Origin: Legionella gratiana | Lineage (GTDB): Bacteria > Pseudomonadota > Gammaproteobacteria > Legionellales > Legionellaceae | Length of the DNA stretch: 46,911 bases | Assembly (NCBI RefSeq): GCF_001467695.1 | Contig: NZ_LNYE01000023.1 | Location: forward strand, 248,459-295,369 | Direction: 5' to 3' | Part shown: piece after piece, positions 24,209-32,686 of the stretch | Numbering within the stretch: position 1 is the stretch's first letter | Layout: the number at the start of each line of letters is the position of its first letter | Position numbers and translations under genes: made by a program | Notes under the pieces: model-generated | Seen by the model: only the letters and a program-made list of their open reading frames with translations | Database searches by the model: none | What the model was told of the DNA's origin: nothing

Positions 24209-26497
24209 ATGGATATTATGAAGTTAAATATACTTTATGGAGTTTTAAGACTTTTAACTGAATCTTCAGAGTTTAAATTGTGCGATAAGATTATTCCTAT
24301 CCATGATAGGACCTTAGAGGATAAAGAATATTATCGTTTAGAAATTCCTCATGAAGATATTGCTGCAGAGGGGTTAAAACTCCAAGAAATACATATGAGT
24401 ATTTACAAAAAAGTTGATCCTCAAAATGCTGCCTTAGGACCTTCTCACTTTACGGCTCTATTCCATAACTCTTATGGGCAAGAATTCCGTATGCATTTAT
24501 TTTTGAATTGTTTTGATACCTTAGCATGTCCTCCTACTTGGGAACTATTAGACGGTGAGCATCATTACGTCAAAGTTGATCCGCCAGCGTGCATGGACTA
24601 TTTAACCCATGCAATCTGGCAGCAAGGACTACCGTGTTTACAGGAATTACGCCGGCAGCAAAAAACTATAGAAACGAGACTGCTTAGTGATTATAATGAA
24701 CTAGAGCAGCAAACAGCCTTACTTTATGAAAAATTAGATGAAAATAAATTAGCTTATTTAGAAAGTCTTCAGAAATTAATTAACTCGGCTACATTATTAA
24801 CGAAAATCTCTGATAGCCCAAATTGGCCTAGAGTGATTTCTTATCTTAGAAAATTACACAATAGTACCTCTTCCATGCCTGAACGAAGTATTGAATCTAT
24901 AGATAAGAAGGAAACTCTCAAGCAAGACAAGAAAGAGGAAAAAATATCCATTACCTCATCCAAGCAAAGTACTTGCAAAAATCATCGACATCCAATCAAT
25001 ACCAGTCTTTCTCAACATACATTATTTTCTAAACCCTCAATGGATTCTAGCCCTGTTACAGCGATACAAAAGCGAGTGAATAAGATTGAAAATTTATTTG
25101 ATAAAATGAGCAAGACTGCTGATAATCATCTTAAAGCACTTCTTCTCATCGATCTGAATAGGCAGTTAGTGGATATTGATTTAGAAAATCTAACCTCGTT
25201 AACGAGTACACAAATAAATACATTAAGTCAAATTGAAATAAAGGTGGCTCATCAAGCAAAATCAATGTTGCAAATGGTTTTGTTGAAAGGAGAGTATGAT
25301 TTTGCCAGAACACTATCTCCATTTTACAATCTGATTAATAGCGATATATTAGCGATTGCTTTGATGCAAAAAAATGCAGATCTTTTGAGATTTGCAGTTA
25401 AAGAGCTAGCATTGCCAATTAATAGCTATCCAATCACCATGAAAAAGCAAACTTATCCTAACGTAGTTCAATATTGTTTCTCTGAATGTCAGGGAAAGGA
25501 TTCACTTTTAGATTGTTTTAGTGTGTTAATTGAACAAGGAGCCAGTTTAATGGATCCTGTTGGCCCCGATAAATTGCCTCTAGCCCATCTGATTTTATCA
25601 GCAAAACCAAAGCACCCGTTGTATGCTGCTTTAGAGCAAAATAAAAACCTAACCCTGAATAATCAACATTTTTATGCTCATCTAATTTATGTACTGAAAG
25701 GTCATATACGTGCTGATATTCTCGAAAAAGAAAAGAAAGCGGAACTAGAAGCTTGGATTGGTCGTTATGAGCAATTAAAAATCAGATCAGAAAGTCAAAA
25801 TTTACTTCTTAATCCCAAAAATCAGATTTTGTCTGAAGAGATCTCAGCGATTGCCAAAAAGTTCTTTTCAACAGCAATGGTAGAAGCACTCGAACGAGAT
25901 GAAGATATAGCAAGAGAAAACGCTTATCTTGCTCAAGAAACTAAAGAACTGCTTCAAATGATAAAGCTGTTTCAGCGAAAAACAGGTAAGGTATTTCCCT
26001 ACCAGTCTTTAATGAATGCGAGTAATCAGGATCTTAAGAAGGAATTATTAAAAAGTGATTTACAAGTAGATATTGGTTTTAGTGAACTAAAAAGCTCGAT
26101 AATGCAGAATCTCAATAATGGAAGATTAATGATTAGCTATTGTAAGGAATTAATTGAAGTTTTGACAATGATGACTCAATTACCTCCAATCGCAGGCAAA
26201 AAAAATAAGCGTTTCAGAGCACTTGACGGTCAACGGAAAGAGTTGATGAGTAAAATCGAAGAGTTAAACAAAACCATGCCCTATTCAATTATAAAGAACT
26301 ACAATGATGTTCAAGAGAGTCTCAATCAACTTGAAGATCTGATGGGTAAATTTACAGATCTTAAAGGAGGATTAACTATGTTGACTGAATTGTTAAATCA
26401 ATTAAAAGTGGAGGTACCGTCTCATGCAGGCTCTAGTAGTTTTGCAGTTGAGGATGAGAGCGCTGAAGAAAAACGCTCGGAGTGTCCTCTTCAATAA
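24209..26497 (+). CDS. Large helical, weakly ankyrin-like protein (effector-like)
   Basis: 762 aa, not assigned to a family. Residues 1-150 form an alpha/beta region; about 150-200 is coiled coil; about 230-280 is a Ser/Lys/Gln-rich linker; about 365-470 looks like degenerate ankyrin repeats (for example LDCFSVLIEQGASLMDPVGPDKLPLAHLI). The remainder is helical with heptads. The C-terminus contains the acidic block EDESAEEK followed by a short tail, the E-block layout found in many Dot/Icm substrates. No signal peptide. Start is ATG at 24209, with another in-frame ATG at 24218; neither has a strong ribosome site. Type IV secretion is inference. Confidence 0.78.
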   Translation: MDIMKLNILYGVLRLLTESSEFKLCDKIIPIHDRTLEDKEYYRLEIPHEDIAAEGLKLQEIHMSIYKKVDPQNAALGPSHFTALFHNSYGQEFRMHLFLNCFDTLACPPTWELLDGEHHYVKVDPPACMDYLTHAIWQQGLPCLQELRRQQKTIETRLLSDYNELEQQTALLYEKLDENKLAYLESLQKLINSATLLTKISDSPNWPRVISYLRKLHNSTSSMPERSIESIDKKETLKQDKKEEKISITSSKQSTCKNHRHPINTSLSQHTLFSKPSMDSSPVTAIQKRVNKIENLFDKMSKTADNHLKALLLIDLNRQLVDIDLENLTSLTSTQINTLSQIEIKVAHQAKSMLQMVLLKGEYDFARTLSPFYNLINSDILAIALMQKNADLLRFAVKELALPINSYPITMKKQTYPNVVQYCFSECQGKDSLLDCFSVLIEQGASLMDPVGPDKLPLAHLILSAKPKHPLYAALEQNKNLTLNNQHFYAHLIYVLKGHIRADILEKEKKAELEAWIGRYEQLKIRSESQNLLLNPKNQILSEEISAIAKKFFSTAMVEALERDEDIARENAYLAQETKELLQMIKLFQRKTGKVFPYQSLMNASNQDLKKELLKSDLQVDIGFSELKSSIMQNLNNGRLMISYCKELIEVLTMMTQLPPIAGKKNKRFRALDGQRKELMSKIEELNKTMPYSIIKNYNDVQESLNQLEDLMGKFTDLKGGLTMLTELLNQLKVEVPSHAGSSSFAVEDESAEEKRSECPLQ

Positions 26498-26511
26498 ATA
26501 GTTGAAATTAA

Positions 26512-26548
26512 AATATTAGGATGCAGTAAGATAGTGCATCCTAATATT
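26512..26548. terminator. Bidirectional terminator hairpin
   Basis: A perfect 14-bp stem (AATATTAGGATGCA / TGCATCCTAATATT) with a 9-nt loop lies between converging genes ending at 26497 and 26570. T-runs are short, but position and stem strength suit a shared terminator. Confidence 0.6.
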
Positions 26549-26569
26549 AATTAATAGTTTGATGGGCAC

Positions 26570-27217
26570 TTATTCTTTTTTGAAGTCATCTGAGTTTGTT
26601 AAAAACTTATCTTCATGATCAATGACAAAAGCGGCAAAAATTCGAATGATTCGATCATCAATTTTTTCAGGGTAGTGCACAGTGATACTCCAGTTTTTAT
26701 CGTAGAAATATCGATGGAGTTCTGCAATTGGATGGGGATTGCTAGTAGATGGTAAAATGACAAATCGGTCAAAGCTCGAATTAGCATAGGCAAAACCGAT
26801 TTCAGTGGCTTTTCCTGATTCATCATATTCATAAATAGTGAATTTTGCTGATTCAAGAGTTGCTAAATTTCCATCAATAAATCCAATTTGTACGCCACGA
26901 GTATCGTAAATGTCAATTTCTTTAGCCCAATGATATAAAGAACCTAAGGAAATAATTCGTGTAATTCCAGTAGCTTGCCAGCCGTCTTTATTGGATAAAT
27001 CATAGTTTGTACGGATACGAAAAGCGCTCTTTTTTACTGAGCCAGGATAAGTTTCGCGTTGGAGAGATTTAATCTGATAAATTTCGGAAAATTTATAAAT
27101 ATGTTTTGTAACTATGAAATCATAAGGATGATCTTCATGAACCCCATAACTATTAGCATAAGTTGCATAGGATAGTGCAAATAGGAGAAACAAACATGAC
27201 ATCAATAATTTTCGCAT
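26570..27217 (-). CDS. Secreted protein with a tubby/LURP-one-like fold (tentative)
   Basis: 215 aa from the ATG at 27217, which has AAGGGG upstream; a longer frame to 27256 adds a poor leader. Residues 1-21 are a Sec signal peptide ending SYATYANS. The mature part reads as repeated beta-strands, with DIYDTRGVQIGFIDGNLATLESAKFTIYE resembling the strand-turn pattern of LURP-one-related and tubby C-terminal domains. That likeness is by eye only. Function unknown; it is likely periplasmic or exported. Confidence 0.7.
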   Translation of the reverse strand: MRKLLMSCLFLLFALSYATYANSYGVHEDHPYDFIVTKHIYKFSEIYQIKSLQRETYPGSVKKSAFRIRTNYDLSNKDGWQATGITRIISLGSLYHWAKEIDIYDTRGVQIGFIDGNLATLESAKFTIYEYDESGKATEIGFAYANSSFDRFVILPSTSNPHPIAELHRYFYDKNWSITVHYPEKIDDRIIRIFAAFVIDHEDKFLTNSDDFKKE

Positions 27218-27377
27218 TATAGAACCCCTTAGTTTAAAGAGTGAGTGGAGATGCAAATATGATCACCACGGAAGAACAGCGACACAAATATATTTTCACG
27301 CGCTTTATAAAAAGCGGATGCATGGTAAATCAGATTGATTAATTAATAAAGTATTTTCAAGAAGATGATGACTACTG

Positions 27378-27911
27378 TTGATGACTCATCTCAGTTTAGA
27401 TAAAGAGCTATTCATGCACATATTGAGTTTTGGAAGCCGTTGTACTAAAATAAGCCATTTTATTATCAGATCAAGATTAAATATGTCTTCGGATTCTTCA
27501 GTTCAAAAGGGTATAGCCGATTTTAGTTTAATTATTGGCAAAGGTTTAATTTATGGTGGGGGCGCAGGTCTATTAGTAATGGCTGCTGTAGGAACTATGG
27601 CTATTGACCTTGTATTACTCGCTTATGCGGAAAAGCACCATAATGATTTTATGACAGGGTGGATTTTAGGATCTATGTTTTGGGGACCCAGGGTTGATCC
27701 ACTGCCTCTTCTCATTGCTTCTCCTATAACCTCAGCGATTGCTGTAGGTTTATCTGTTGCTTTAGGTGTCCCTCAAGTTGGTGTTGCTCTATTGGCTGGG
27801 TGGGCTATAGCAGCTACTGTTTTTGCTGTTGGTTGCGCTTTAGTTTCTTTATCAGAGTCTATTAATCCTGAATTTGAGCATGATCGTGCTGGTCTTTTTG
27901 CTTGTGTCTGA
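27378..27911 (+). CDS. Small hydrophobic protein
   Basis: Up to 177 aa. From about residue 45 onward there are four Gly/Ala-rich hydrophobic stretches, so the protein is membrane embedded. The start is uncertain: TTG at 27378, ATG at 27381, ATG at 27414 and ATG at 27483 (MSSDSSVQKG) are all in frame with no strong ribosome site. I see no family. The Gly-rich helices recall the protein at 6070-6585, though no homology is evident. Confidence 0.55.
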   Translation: MMTHLSLDKELFMHILSFGSRCTKISHFIIRSRLNMSSDSSVQKGIADFSLIIGKGLIYGGGAGLLVMAAVGTMAIDLVLLAYAEKHHNDFMTGWILGSMFWGPRVDPLPLLIASPITSAIAVGLSVALGVPQVGVALLAGWAIAATVFAVGCALVSLSESINPEFEHDRAGLFACV

Positions 27912-28031
27912 TTTACGAAACAAGCTATCAATGTAATTAACTCAATTATTCTCATTAAGCTGGTATGGTCAAATCTATTATACCGTGTCACACTTAAAAC
28001 TAATCGAACCAGGGTTCAGGGCATTTTACTT

Positions 28032-28673
28032 ATGTATTTACTTTTTGATTTTGATGGAACGTTAGTGAATAGTTATGATTGCGTTATTGAAACAACCAAT
28101 TTATTGGCTGAGCAATTTAATTTAAGAAAGATCGAGAAACATGAGATCGAACATCTACGCAATCTTACATCTCGTGAAGTAATCAGTTTTTTAGGAGTTC
28201 CCTTTTACAAAATACCTTCGTTAATACGAGAAATCAGACGGCTTTTATACGATCAAATGGTAAATATTCAACCAGTTACCAATATTTCTACAGTATTGGA
28301 AACTTTTTACATGTCGGGATGTTCCCTTGGTATTTTAACTTCTAATTCGATTGAAAACGTTCGTATTTGGCTAGAGATGCATAAAATTCACCACTTTTTT
28401 AGTTTTATTCATGACGAATCAAATCATTTTTCGAAACGCTCTTTGCTGAAAAAGACTCTCAAGAAGTACAAAATTGATAAAAATAAAGTTTTTTACATAG
28501 GTGATGAAGCTCGAGATATTGAAGCAGCAAGAAGAAATAATATCCAGTCAATTGCTGTGACCTGGGGATATAATTCGGAGAAGATCTTATTGCAGTATCA
28601 ACCTACTTATCTTGTGAAACGACCAGAGGATTTGTTAACTATATGTTTACAAAATCTAGAGGCTTATGATTAG
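28032..28673 (+). CDS. HAD-family phosphatase (phosphoglycolate phosphatase-like)
   Basis: 213 aa with all four HAD motifs: motif I DFDGTLVNS near the N-terminus (the first Asp is the nucleophile), motif II TSN (residues about 98-100), motif III Lys region (KRSLLKK) and motif IV GDEARDIEAAR. A small helical cap lies between motifs I and II, the subclass I layout of Gph and PGP-like enzymes. It dephosphorylates a small metabolite; the substrate is not readable. It stands alone, with a strong terminator 200 bp downstream. Confidence 0.9.
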   Translation: MYLLFDFDGTLVNSYDCVIETTNLLAEQFNLRKIEKHEIEHLRNLTSREVISFLGVPFYKIPSLIREIRRLLYDQMVNIQPVTNISTVLETFYMSGCSLGILTSNSIENVRIWLEMHKIHHFFSFIHDESNHFSKRSLLKKTLKKYKIDKNKVFYIGDEARDIEAARRNNIQSIAVTWGYNSEKILLQYQPTYLVKRPEDLLTICLQNLEAYD

Positions 28674-28696
28674 AAAATTTATATCGTTTGTATTTC

Positions 28697-28845
28697 TACC
28701 CAACGTCAATGAGTTTGAATGCGAATACTCGTTCGTGCTCAGTTATAAATTCCCGCTTGATAAATTTGACTTCGTCTAGAGCTCAAGTAGGCGGGAACGA
28801 CGTATTCGCACTCAGTAGAAACTCAAAACTCATTGGCGTTGGGTA
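28697..28845. repeat. ~150-bp palindromic (MITE-like) element
   Basis: Terminal inverted repeats of 20 bp with one mismatch (28697-28716 and 28826-28845, ends TACCCAACG / CGTTGGGTA). Inner arms also pair: TGCGAATAC (28720-28728) with GTATTCGCA (28802-28810), and TTCCCGC (28750-28756) with GCGGGAA (28791-28797). It encodes no plausible protein and can fold into one long cruciform or hairpin. Confidence 0.75.
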
Positions 28846-28873
28846 TCTCTTCGAACACTGGTTTGGATAAGAT

Positions 28874-28907
28874 AAGATCTTTACGGGGCCGTAAAGATCT
28901 TTCTTTT
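28874..28907 (+). terminator. Rho-independent terminator
   Basis: A stem of 11-13 bp (AAGATCTTTACGG / CCGTAAAGATCTT) with a tight GC loop, followed by TCTTTT. It would stop rightward transcription from the HAD gene before the converging secreted-protein gene. Confidence 0.75.
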
Positions 28908-28926
28908 ATCAATTTTTCAATAATCA

Positions 28927-29304
28927 CTAATGACAAGAGTTGGGTTGTCCTGTCTTATCGCAGATAGGTGTATGGTTCTCAATACAAAATTGGTGTGTGG
29001 TGATTTGGCAGGGAGGACTGGGCTCGCTTTGGAATATAGTTGCTAAGCATTCTCCTTGATTCTTAAAAATTAATGCTGATGGACAATGTATTGTTTGTGA
29101 TAAAGGAGTGCAAGTGAGTTTATCGAAGTCCAGACAATGAGGGCTATTGGCCTCCAAATCATTATAAGGGATGCACGCACAGTATCGGTAGATGTTAGAA
29201 AAACAACCATTTTCGTCAGGACCACAGAGAAAATAACGGTCGTTGCAATAACAAGGGGCGGTAATCATGCAATACAGGATGACGAAGAGATTCATCTTTT
29301 TCAT
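28927..29304 (-). CDS. Small Cys-rich secreted protein
   Basis: 125 aa. Residues 1-20 are a signal peptide (MKKMNLFVILYCMITAPCYC). The rest has 12 cysteines (residues 27, 34, 42, 44, 57, 65, 74, 86, 99, 107, 115, 124), an even number that suits six disulfides and an extracytoplasmic location. Spacing is repeat-like but matches no family I know. AAAGGA stands 9 bp before the ATG. It could be a small extracellular toxin-like or adhesion protein, or an inhibitor; none of these is supported beyond the Cys pattern. Confidence 0.72.
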   Translation of the reverse strand: MKKMNLFVILYCMITAPCYCNDRYFLCGPDENGCFSNIYRYCACIPYNDLEANSPHCLDFDKLTCTPLSQTIHCPSALIFKNQGECLATIFQSEPSPPCQITTHQFCIENHTPICDKTGQPNSCH

Positions 29305-29590
29305 TGTTATTATTCCTTTTAGTTGGACAGTTTGTTTCCATTTTTAAGATGATTATTCAACAACAATTTCCTTGTTCGTTAATGGTTTCATCTTTGTTTT
29401 ATTCGATGCAGTACCATTCTTTATAGGCATAAATCTAGGCTGGACTTATATGCAGGAAGATATGATTTCTAGGAGCATCCCAATAAAACTTTGTATTTTT
29501 AACATAAAATAGAAATTATTCATACACTTGAAAATTGAGTCATTTTATAAAACACGCAATTGGAACGATACTTTTAATTGCTATATATGT

Positions 29591-30037
29591 TTATTGGAAA
29601 CCCAATTGCCTCCATGCTTCGTATAAAATGACAGCAACTGCATTCGAAAGGTTTAAGCTTCGATTATGTTCCCGCATCGGAATATGGAGCGATGTGAATT
29701 TTTGTAAAATTTCTTTAGGTAATCCATTGGATTCTGGTCCGAATAGAAACAGGTCTTCTGAGGTATAGTGAATCTTTGAATAACACTTTTTAGCTTTAGC
29801 ACTGCACGCATAAATAGTTTTTTGCTGATGTTGCAGAATAAATGTTTCCCAATTTTCATATTGGGAAATGCAAGTCCATTCGTGATAGTCCAAGCCAGCA
29901 CGCCGTAATGCTTTTTCCTGTAATGAAAAGCCAAGGGGATGTATTAAATGTAATTTTGCCCCTGTATTGGCGCATAGTCGAATGATGTTTCCCGTATTAG
30001 GAGGAATTTCAGGTTGGTACAGAGCAATATGAAACAT
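29591..30037 (-). CDS. trmL: tRNA (cytidine34/uridine34-2'-O)-methyltransferase TrmL
   Basis: 148-aa SPOUT methyltransferase that 2'-O-methylates the wobble base of tRNA-Leu isoacceptors using SAM. It begins FHIALYQPEIPPNTGNIIRLCANTGAKLHLI, nearly the E. coli TrmL N-terminus, and keeps LRRAGLDYHEW, FGPESNGLP and the knot motif IPMREHNRSLNLSNAVAVILYEAWRQ. The ATG at 30037 aligns with TrmL; the frame extends to a TTG at 30049. No strong ribosome site. Confidence 0.94.
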   Translation of the reverse strand: MFHIALYQPEIPPNTGNIIRLCANTGAKLHLIHPLGFSLQEKALRRAGLDYHEWTCISQYENWETFILQHQQKTIYACSAKAKKCYSKIHYTSEDLFLFGPESNGLPKEILQKFTSLHIPMREHNRSLNLSNAVAVILYEAWRQLGFQ

Positions 30038-30253
30038 AAGTTTTATCAAATAAAAAAATAGTTAATGATATAACACATGCTTCTCTATTGGAAAACCCTA
30101 TCATAATGGATGGCTGAGGGAAACGATTTTGTTGCGATCATATAGACCCGCTGGTATATTGCTAAATGATGTAATTTTCGAAGATCTATTATGTGTACTG
30201 CTTGGATAAATCAATTTTATCATCAAAAACCATGCTATTAAGATGATAATCCT

Positions 30254-31660
30254 ATGATAAAAACTATACTATTAAAACTTCGGTTTGTAATCGCGCACGG
30301 GTTAGCAAAATTCAATCTCTTTTTTCTTTTACTTTTCATGATAGGAAACTTTCTACAAGGGTGTTCGTCATCGCAACATAATCATGATGAATCAAAGCTG
30401 CAAGTTCCTGCAAAATGGCCTCAACAACCCGCACAAGTAAAAATGGATGATCGTATTGATCTACCCGACATGGCATGGTGGCGGCAATTGAATAATCCCG
30501 AGTTAAACCACTCTATTCAGCAAGCACTTCACAATAATAATAGTGTCCACATCGCTGCGGCCAATCTTCAATATGCACAAGCACAATTAAAACAAGTTAA
30601 ATTGAATTGGATTCCAGGAATGAGTATCTTATCGGGTTACAGTCAAATGCCTAATTTAGGAGATCCTGGTGCATTTTTGGCTCTATTTCCACAGTATGTT
30701 CTCAATATTTTTCAGCAAATAAAACAACAAAAAAGTGCTCAATATCAAGTCGAAGCAAGTTCTTATGCTCAAGATGGTGTTCGATTAACTCTTATCGGTC
30801 AAGTATCTGCCAGTTATTTTACGCTATTGGCACAGCGCCAAGCACAACAAATATATCAACGTTTAGTACACGATGAAAATAAACTGATGTCATTGTATCA
30901 AAGTCAATACCGTGCTGGTCTGATTGCAAAAGATAAAATAGATACATTAGCCAGTCAAATAAAACAAACACAATCACAATATGTGATGACACAGCACAAT
31001 ATTATCGTGAGTCAAAATGCGCTGCATTTTTTATTAAATCAAAATCCAGGTCCCTTTTCTCTTAAAGCATCCTTTAATCAACTGGATGATTTAAAGATAA
31101 TCCCAGGTAATTTACCGGCAACAGTGCTTAAAAATCGTCCTGATGTACGTGAAGCAGAGGCAAAATTAAAGGTTGCAAACGTGGATATAGGAGTTGCGCG
31201 TGCTAATTTATTACCTTCTGTGCGGCTCGATTCGCTTTTAGGGTTCAGTCAAAAAACAAAGGGTGCGTTTGCATTAAATGAAGCTTATCTAAATACACCA
31301 GCGATTAATCCACCAGTCTTTGGACTCATCCAAGCAAGTAAAGCACGATCGTTAGCCGTATATTATGCCTACGTTGAAACAATAAAAAAGGCTTTGCAAG
31401 AAGTTGATAATGCTTTATCTGCTTATTCGGCTTATAGCGACCAATTACTCCAAAATCAATCGGGATTTTTGGATGAAAAAAAACATTGTGCTTTGGTTGA
31501 TTCTCGTTACAGTCGTGGCATTGTCAGCTTATCTGAAGTCGTATCTTGTCAAATTAAGCTGGATTACTACGAGTTGGTAATCAATCACAATAAGTTGGAA
31601 AAAATGCTCGCTCTCGTTGTATTATTTCAGGATTTAGGTGGTGGCTATCATGGGGTTTGA
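30254..31660 (+). CDS. Outer-membrane efflux lipoprotein (NodT/OprM-type)
   Basis: 468 aa. The N-terminus is a long lipoprotein signal with lipobox LQGC (Cys at about 37). Two outer membrane efflux (OEP) repeats follow: WWRQLNNPELN, the long helices, and the second start ATVLKNRPDVREAEAKLKVANVDIGVARANLLPSVRLD. It forms the TolC-like outer channel of a tripartite pump. It overlaps the FUSC-type gene by 11 bp, and the HlyD-type adaptor follows, so all three belong to one operon. Confidence 0.92.
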   Translation: MIKTILLKLRFVIAHGLAKFNLFFLLLFMIGNFLQGCSSSQHNHDESKLQVPAKWPQQPAQVKMDDRIDLPDMAWWRQLNNPELNHSIQQALHNNNSVHIAAANLQYAQAQLKQVKLNWIPGMSILSGYSQMPNLGDPGAFLALFPQYVLNIFQQIKQQKSAQYQVEASSYAQDGVRLTLIGQVSASYFTLLAQRQAQQIYQRLVHDENKLMSLYQSQYRAGLIAKDKIDTLASQIKQTQSQYVMTQHNIIVSQNALHFLLNQNPGPFSLKASFNQLDDLKIIPGNLPATVLKNRPDVREAEAKLKVANVDIGVARANLLPSVRLDSLLGFSQKTKGAFALNEAYLNTPAINPPVFGLIQASKARSLAVYYAYVETIKKALQEVDNALSAYSAYSDQLLQNQSGFLDEKKHCALVDSRYSRGIVSLSEVVSCQIKLDYYELVINHNKLEKMLALVVLFQDLGGGYHGV

Positions 31661-32675
31661 TTCACAAAAATTACTCCGTTCGATGCGCTTATCTTTGGCT
31701 TATTTGATTATATTCTGGATAACTACCTATTTAGTGATACCAGAACCGGGTTGGTGTTATGTAACCGCATTATCTGTTTTATTTGAATACTCTACTGTAG
31801 GTGGGGTGCTTACCAAGAGTTTTTTACGCATTACAGCGACACTATCAGCGGCTATTTACAGCATTATCATTGTTTATTTTTTTGCAAATATTGCAATCCT
31901 AAATCTTCTTGCCTTAATTGTTGGCATATTTTTATATGCATATTTTTTTATGGGGGGCAAATTTCAGTATGGTGGGTTTTTAGGGAATTTAACCTTAGTA
32001 ATGATGCTTATTAATTACAATAACCTTGATATAGTCGTATTGCGACCCTTTAATATCATTATTGGACTGATTATCGCTTTAAGTCTTATGCGGTATTTTT
32101 ATCCCCAATATGCTCGTGATCTCGTCATTAAAACACAAGCAGAGATGCTCCTTCAACTCATAAATATTTTGGATTCCTTCTTGGATAAATCTCAATCAAT
32201 ACAAACAGTTAAAGATAATTTTTTGGTGCATGAAAATAAGTTTCTCACTCATCTCACGAATTTTAATCGTTTTAATGATGAAGCCCGATTTGAAACGCGA
32301 AAAGCCCCTTCATTTATAAGTAAAAATAGGAGCGCGCTTGTAGAGACAAAACGTATTTATCATTTAGTCAGTGTATTTGTTTTTCATTTAGCTAATGATA
32401 AGTTACGATCTAATGTTATTATCAATGATAATGTTACTCAGGTGCGGGATTGTTTAAACGTTTTGCGAATAAGACTTCTTAATGATGCGCTGCCTATACA
32501 AACAAAATTAACACCCCTTGTACTTAATAAACTACACAGAAATTCGTTAAAAGAAGATGATCCAGAGGTATTCCTGGATATTATGTTTGTCGAGCTGAGC
32601 AAGGAATTAGGGCAATTGAATCAGATAATAGATGGCATCCTTTTAATTCGCTCGAATAAATATTGCTTCACATAG
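31650..32675 (+). CDS. FUSC-family inner-membrane efflux protein (AaeB-like, short)
   Basis: 341 aa from the ATG at 31650; GTG codons at 31638 and 31641 are in frame. About six hydrophobic segments occupy residues 15-155 (including PGWCYVTALSVLFEYSTVGGVLTKSFLRITATL, the FUSC pattern), then a soluble helical domain. AaeB and YccS are about twice this length with two membrane halves, so this is the single-half form and may act as a dimer. With the adaptor and outer channel it would export aromatic acids or similar compounds; the substrate is unknown. Confidence 0.85.
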   Translation: MGFDSQKLLRSMRLSLAYLIIFWITTYLVIPEPGWCYVTALSVLFEYSTVGGVLTKSFLRITATLSAAIYSIIIVYFFANIAILNLLALIVGIFLYAYFFMGGKFQYGGFLGNLTLVMMLINYNNLDIVVLRPFNIIIGLIIALSLMRYFYPQYARDLVIKTQAEMLLQLINILDSFLDKSQSIQTVKDNFLVHENKFLTHLTNFNRFNDEARFETRKAPSFISKNRSALVETKRIYHLVSVFVFHLANDKLRSNVIINDNVTQVRDCLNVLRIRLLNDALPIQTKLTPLVLNKLHRNSLKEDDPEVFLDIMFVELSKELGQLNQIIDGILLIRSNKYCFT

Positions 32676-32686
32676 GGCTTTTACTC

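Noticed and set aside
28688..28870. 60-aa plus-strand reading frame
   Set aside because: It is made of the palindromic element 28697-28845; its apparent coding comes from the repeat.
29535..29768. 77-aa plus-strand frame with a hydrophobic start
   Set aside because: It runs into the trmL gene on the other strand, lacks a ribosome site and loses hydrophobicity at once. The 29305-29590 spacer shows nothing else.
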